Assembly (NCBI GenBank): GCA_944323245.1
Contig: CALURT010000014.1
Span: 1 to 64,000 of the forward strand
Length of the DNA: 64,000 bases
Direction: 5' to 3'
Origin: an uncultured Bacteroidales bacterium
Lineage (GTDB): Bacteria; Bacteroidota; Bacteroidia; Bacteroidales; UBA932
This document shows positions 61,349 through 64,000 of this stretch, piece by piece. Each line of letters begins with the position of its first letter. The first letter of the stretch is position 1. Both the position numbers and the translations under genes were made by a program. A model generated the notes under the pieces. It was not told the DNA's origin, searched no databases, and saw only the letters and a list, made by a program, of their open reading frames with translations.

Positions 61349-63193
61349 TTAAAAATGTTTTGTTCTTATTTCTCCGATTATTTTCCCGTTACGGAATGCC
61401 GCAGCAGTGACTGTCTGTTGTCTGTTGATCACGAACGGTTTGTCGTAGACAGGGGAGCTTGCGTCCGGAACAGAGCCGTCAAGCGTGTAGCGTATTTCGG
61501 CATCCGGCGCATCCACTGTCATGGTCACGACCTTGCTGTATTTAGTGTCGTTGTGGAACACGATGAGAGGGTTGAAGAACGCCTTGCAATAGCCTACATC
61601 AAGCCTGTCAAGTCTTCCGAGATGGGTTTCGAGACGTCTCGTGAAGCCGTCCCAGTCCTTGCCTGTCTGCGTCCATCCGGTTTCCGCTATTGCGCACATG
61701 CGCGGCCATGCCATGTATTCGACCCTTTCCGGGCTATCCATGTATTCCGTCCATACGCAGCCTTCCACTCCGATTATGTATCTCGCTTCTTCCGGAGTGA
61801 GGACTTCCGGTACGGGCTCGTATTCATACATCGTTTTCAACGTCGTAGGCCCTCCCATGGCGAGCGGTTCCGAATCCGGATCCGCCTGCCAGTAGTCGAG
61901 ATAATACTTCTGGTGCGGAGCCATTACTACTTCGTGATGCTGTCGGGCGGCCTGTATTCCGCCTTCTTCGCCGAGCCAGCTCATGACCTTGGCGTTAGGG
62001 GCAAGACCTCCCTGCAGGATTTCGTCCCATCCGATGATTTCCCTGCCTTTCGAGTTGATGTATTTCTCCATGCGGGTGACAAACCAGCTCTGGAGTTCGT
62101 ATTCGTCCTTCAGACCGAGCTTGCGGATGAGGGCCTGACAGTGCGGACATGCTTTCCAGCTGGCCTTCGGGCATTCGTCACCTCCGATGTGCACCACTTC
62201 CGACGGGAAAAGTTCGAACACTTCGTCGAAAACGTCTTCAAGGAACTCGAACGTGGTTTCCTTAGGGCAATAGACCTGTTTGAACACGCCCCATTTAGTG
62301 GCGGTCTCATAATGGTCTTCGAGTCCGCACGACAATTCAGGATAGCAGGCTATCGCGGCAAGGGCATGTCCCGGCAACTCTATTTCCGGAATGATGGTGA
62401 CATACCTCTCGGCTGCATACTGCACCAAATCCCTGACCTGTTCCTGAGAGTAGTATCCGCCATACGGAGTTCCGTCATAGACTCCGGAATTGAGCGAACC
62501 TACGACTGTCTCCTTGCGCCACTGGCCTTTTTCCGTCAGCAGCGGATACTTCTTGATTTCAAGTCTCCAGCCCTGATCTTCGGTAAGATGCCAGTGGAAG
62601 CGGTTGACCTTGTGCAGGGCCATGATGTCGATGTACTTCTTCAGGAAGTCGACATCGAAATAATGCAGGCAGACGTCAAGGTGCATTCCCCTGTATTTGA
62701 ATCTCGGTGCGTCCTCCATGGCAAGGCAAGGGATTTCCCATTTGACTCCACGTTGCCTGCTGTCGGCGAAAATCTCTTCAGGAAGCAACTGGAATATGGT
62801 CTGCAGGGCATAGAAAGCACCGGCCCCGTCACCGTAGTCGATGACAATCCTGTTTGGCTCGACGTGTATTCCGTATGCCTCTGAAGGCAATCCTGCATTC
62901 ATGAAGAAAATGACGTTTCCGTCGGCGGTCATCTCATCGGTGATTTCCAATGAGAATCCTGCGGCAGCAAGAAGACGTTCGTTCAGGAAACCGGCTATCC
63001 TCATGTACTCCTCCACAGGCTCGTCAAGAAATATTTTGGTATCCTTGTCTATGCGGAAGGTCCCTTCGTCCATCTGAACGTAACGGGGCTGGGGAATGAT
63101 GCTGACCGTATCGGCTTCTTCATGGCCGGCCTGCGAACATGCGGCTGCAACGAGCAGCATGGATGCTATTATTGTGAATCGTAATGCTTTCAT
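61349..63193 (-). CDS. beta-N-acetylhexosaminidase (GH20) lipoprotein
   Basis: 614 residues. Lipobox LVAAACSQAG (Cys 19). A GH20b N-terminal domain (about 30-160) precedes the TIM barrel: YRGMHLDVCLHYF, FHWHLTEDQGWRLEIKKYP, ELPGHALAAIACYP and the catalytic Asp-Glu pair in HIGGDECPK (about 325-333), then GWDEIL. A C-terminal beta domain (AEIRYTLDGSVPD) closes the protein. It removes terminal GlcNAc/GalNAc in the periplasm or at the surface; substrate assistance by the N-acetyl group is usual. Located between another GH20 gene and murQ. Confidence 0.95.
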   Translation of the reverse strand: MKALRFTIIASMLLVAAACSQAGHEEADTVSIIPQPRYVQMDEGTFRIDKDTKIFLDEPVEEYMRIAGFLNERLLAAAGFSLEITDEMTADGNVIFFMNAGLPSEAYGIHVEPNRIVIDYGDGAGAFYALQTIFQLLPEEIFADSRQRGVKWEIPCLAMEDAPRFKYRGMHLDVCLHYFDVDFLKKYIDIMALHKVNRFHWHLTEDQGWRLEIKKYPLLTEKGQWRKETVVGSLNSGVYDGTPYGGYYSQEQVRDLVQYAAERYVTIIPEIELPGHALAAIACYPELSCGLEDHYETATKWGVFKQVYCPKETTFEFLEDVFDEVFELFPSEVVHIGGDECPKASWKACPHCQALIRKLGLKDEYELQSWFVTRMEKYINSKGREIIGWDEILQGGLAPNAKVMSWLGEEGGIQAARQHHEVVMAPHQKYYLDYWQADPDSEPLAMGGPTTLKTMYEYEPVPEVLTPEEARYIIGVEGCVWTEYMDSPERVEYMAWPRMCAIAETGWTQTGKDWDGFTRRLETHLGRLDRLDVGYCKAFFNPLIVFHNDTKYSKVVTMTVDAPDAEIRYTLDGSVPDASSPVYDKPFVINRQQTVTAAAFRNGKIIGEIRTKHF

Positions 63194-63195
63194 GT

Positions 63196-64000
63196 TCAGA
63201 ATACTTTGGTTATTGTTCCTCCTACTGGCGTCCCGTCTGGCATGAAGCCTCTGACCTTGAGCACGTCGCCTTTGTCTACGGTTATCCTGTAAGGGATTAC
63301 CGGAGAGTCGACGGAAGGTTCTGTCCCGTCAAGGGTGTACCTGATGTCTGCGTAAGGCCAGTCCAATTCCACTTCGACCTCACGTGGATAAGGGGATTCG
63401 AGATTCATGTTTACAATCGGCCTGTAATAGGCGTTGCTGTACGAAAGTCCGAGGGCGGAAATCCTTTCAAGTTCCTTTTCCGTCCTGAGTCTGAACGAAT
63501 TCCAGTTCTTGCTGTCTGCAGGAAGCCAGGAGAGTTCGGCCATTGCTGCAGACCTCGGGAAAGCATGTTCCTGAAGGCTTTCCCATGTCGGAATCGCCTC
63601 TCCCCAAAGACATGCCTGGAATCCGAGAAGCAGACTGTCGGACTTGGCAAGGACATCAGGATTTATCATTTCACGGAAATCGTAATTGTAGGTCTTTCGC
63701 AACGTGATGAAAAGATGGTGGTTGGCCGGTATGTCCTCGATTTCGTCCTGGACATAATCGTAGTAGCACCATCTGTTCGGCGTCAGTATGACCTTCATGT
63801 CCTGTTCCATGGCTTTCGATGCCGGGGCATGCCCGCGGTAGGACATTACCACCGTGCTCTTTACGGCACTTCCGTCCAAAATCTCGTCCCATCCGATGAC
63901 GGTCTTTCCGTGCTGGCGCAGGAATGTGTCGAAATGCTTCACGAAGTAGTATTGCAGGTCATCCACGCTCTGAAGGCCGAGGCTGTCGGCGAGATGATGG
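63196..64000 (-). CDS. second GH20 hexosaminidase, C-terminal part (runs off the window)
   Basis: At least 267 residues; the open frame continues through 64000 so the N-terminal half lies outside. The visible part covers the end of the GH20 barrel (KTVIGWDEILDGS, VVMSYRGH, YYDYVQDE, GFQACLWGEAIPTWE) and the C-terminal beta domain (ADIRYTLDGTEPSVDS). The catalytic Asp-Glu pair would be upstream of the window edge. It stops three bases before the next GH20 start. The two GH20 proteins are only moderately similar, so they probably cut different linkages or substrates. Confidence 0.9.
   Translation of the reverse strand, partial: HHLADSLGLQSVDDLQYYFVKHFDTFLRQHGKTVIGWDEILDGSAVKSTVVMSYRGHAPASKAMEQDMKVILTPNRWCYYDYVQDEIEDIPANHHLFITLRKTYNYDFREMINPDVLAKSDSLLLGFQACLWGEAIPTWESLQEHAFPRSAAMAELSWLPADSKNWNSFRLRTEKELERISALGLSYSNAYYRPIVNMNLESPYPREVEVELDWPYADIRYTLDGTEPSVDSPVIPYRITVDKGDVLKVRGFMPDGTPVGGTITKVF

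Noticed and set aside
61355-62884. Antisense open frame (509 codons) opposite the GH20 gene
   Set aside because: Shadow of the GH20 coding sequence, which shows a complete active site.

Overview
The window looks like chromosomal DNA of a Bacteroidota member, most likely order Bacteroidales (gut or oral type; an Alistipes/Rikenellaceae-like relative would fit, but genus cannot be fixed from the sequence alone). Evidence: a SusC/SusD pair, BACON domains, many Cys-lipoprotein signal peptides, a fused SecDF, a malic enzyme-phosphotransacetylase fusion, the order sigma-54 regulator - LptE - TPR protein - SecG, and recurrent -7 boxes of the form TAnnTTTG, sometimes with a TTTG-like -33 box. There are no rRNA genes, no CRISPR array, no prophage and no intact insertion sequence. 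Two tRNA genes (Gly-GCC, Ser-GCU) are present.

Layout. 1-11.1 kb: an MNT/HEPN toxin-antitoxin pair, small gene remnants, tRNA-Gly, then mostly minus-strand housekeeping genes (cupin, pheS, nitroreductase, secreted protein), a plus-strand C69 dipeptidase, an N-domain-less clpB, and secG/TPR/lptE/sigma-54 regulator. 11.2-16 kb: a probably highly expressed OmpA-TPR lipoprotein, maeB fusion, flavin reductase. 16-18.3 kb: a calycin-like lipoprotein and a decayed antitoxin/PIN pair bracketed by two inverted copies of an ~80 bp repeat, then tRNA-Ser. 18.3-25 kb: PD40 protein/NfeD/FloA membrane operon and divergent secDF.

24.9-37.9 kb (minus strand) is the first highlight: a SusCD locus with no visible glycoside hydrolase or polysaccharide lyase. 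In transcription order it has gpsA, a BACON lipoprotein interrupted by a G10 tract, SusC, SusD, two tandem metallo-beta-lactamase-fold lipoproteins, an exported FAD oxidoreductase and a GlpT-like antiporter that keeps the Arg/His/Arg substrate-site residues. The remnant of an endonuclease/exonuclease/phosphatase gene lies upstream. I infer a system that captures glycerol-phosphate esters, cleaves them outside the cytoplasm and oxidises the imported glycerol-3-phosphate; the poly-G tract would make it, or its surface lipoprotein, phase variable.

38-53.5 kb: a translationally coupled secreted protein/outer membrane barrel pair, dnaE, a secreted EEP phosphatase, a CDF transporter - ThiL-like - PepP - DUF456 cluster, and metX/metY/asd (methionine branch).

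53.6-64 kb (minus strand, running off the right edge) is the second highlight: an amino-sugar/peptidoglycan salvage operon. It has two GH20 hexosaminidases, MurQ, a lamin-tail/GHL10 glycosidase-like lipoprotein, a 757-residue lipoprotein with an undescribed domain duplicated around a BACON domain, a transglutaminase-like lipoprotein with pseudomurein-binding-like repeats, a BadF-type amino sugar kinase and a sugar MFS importer, ending at a strong terminator.
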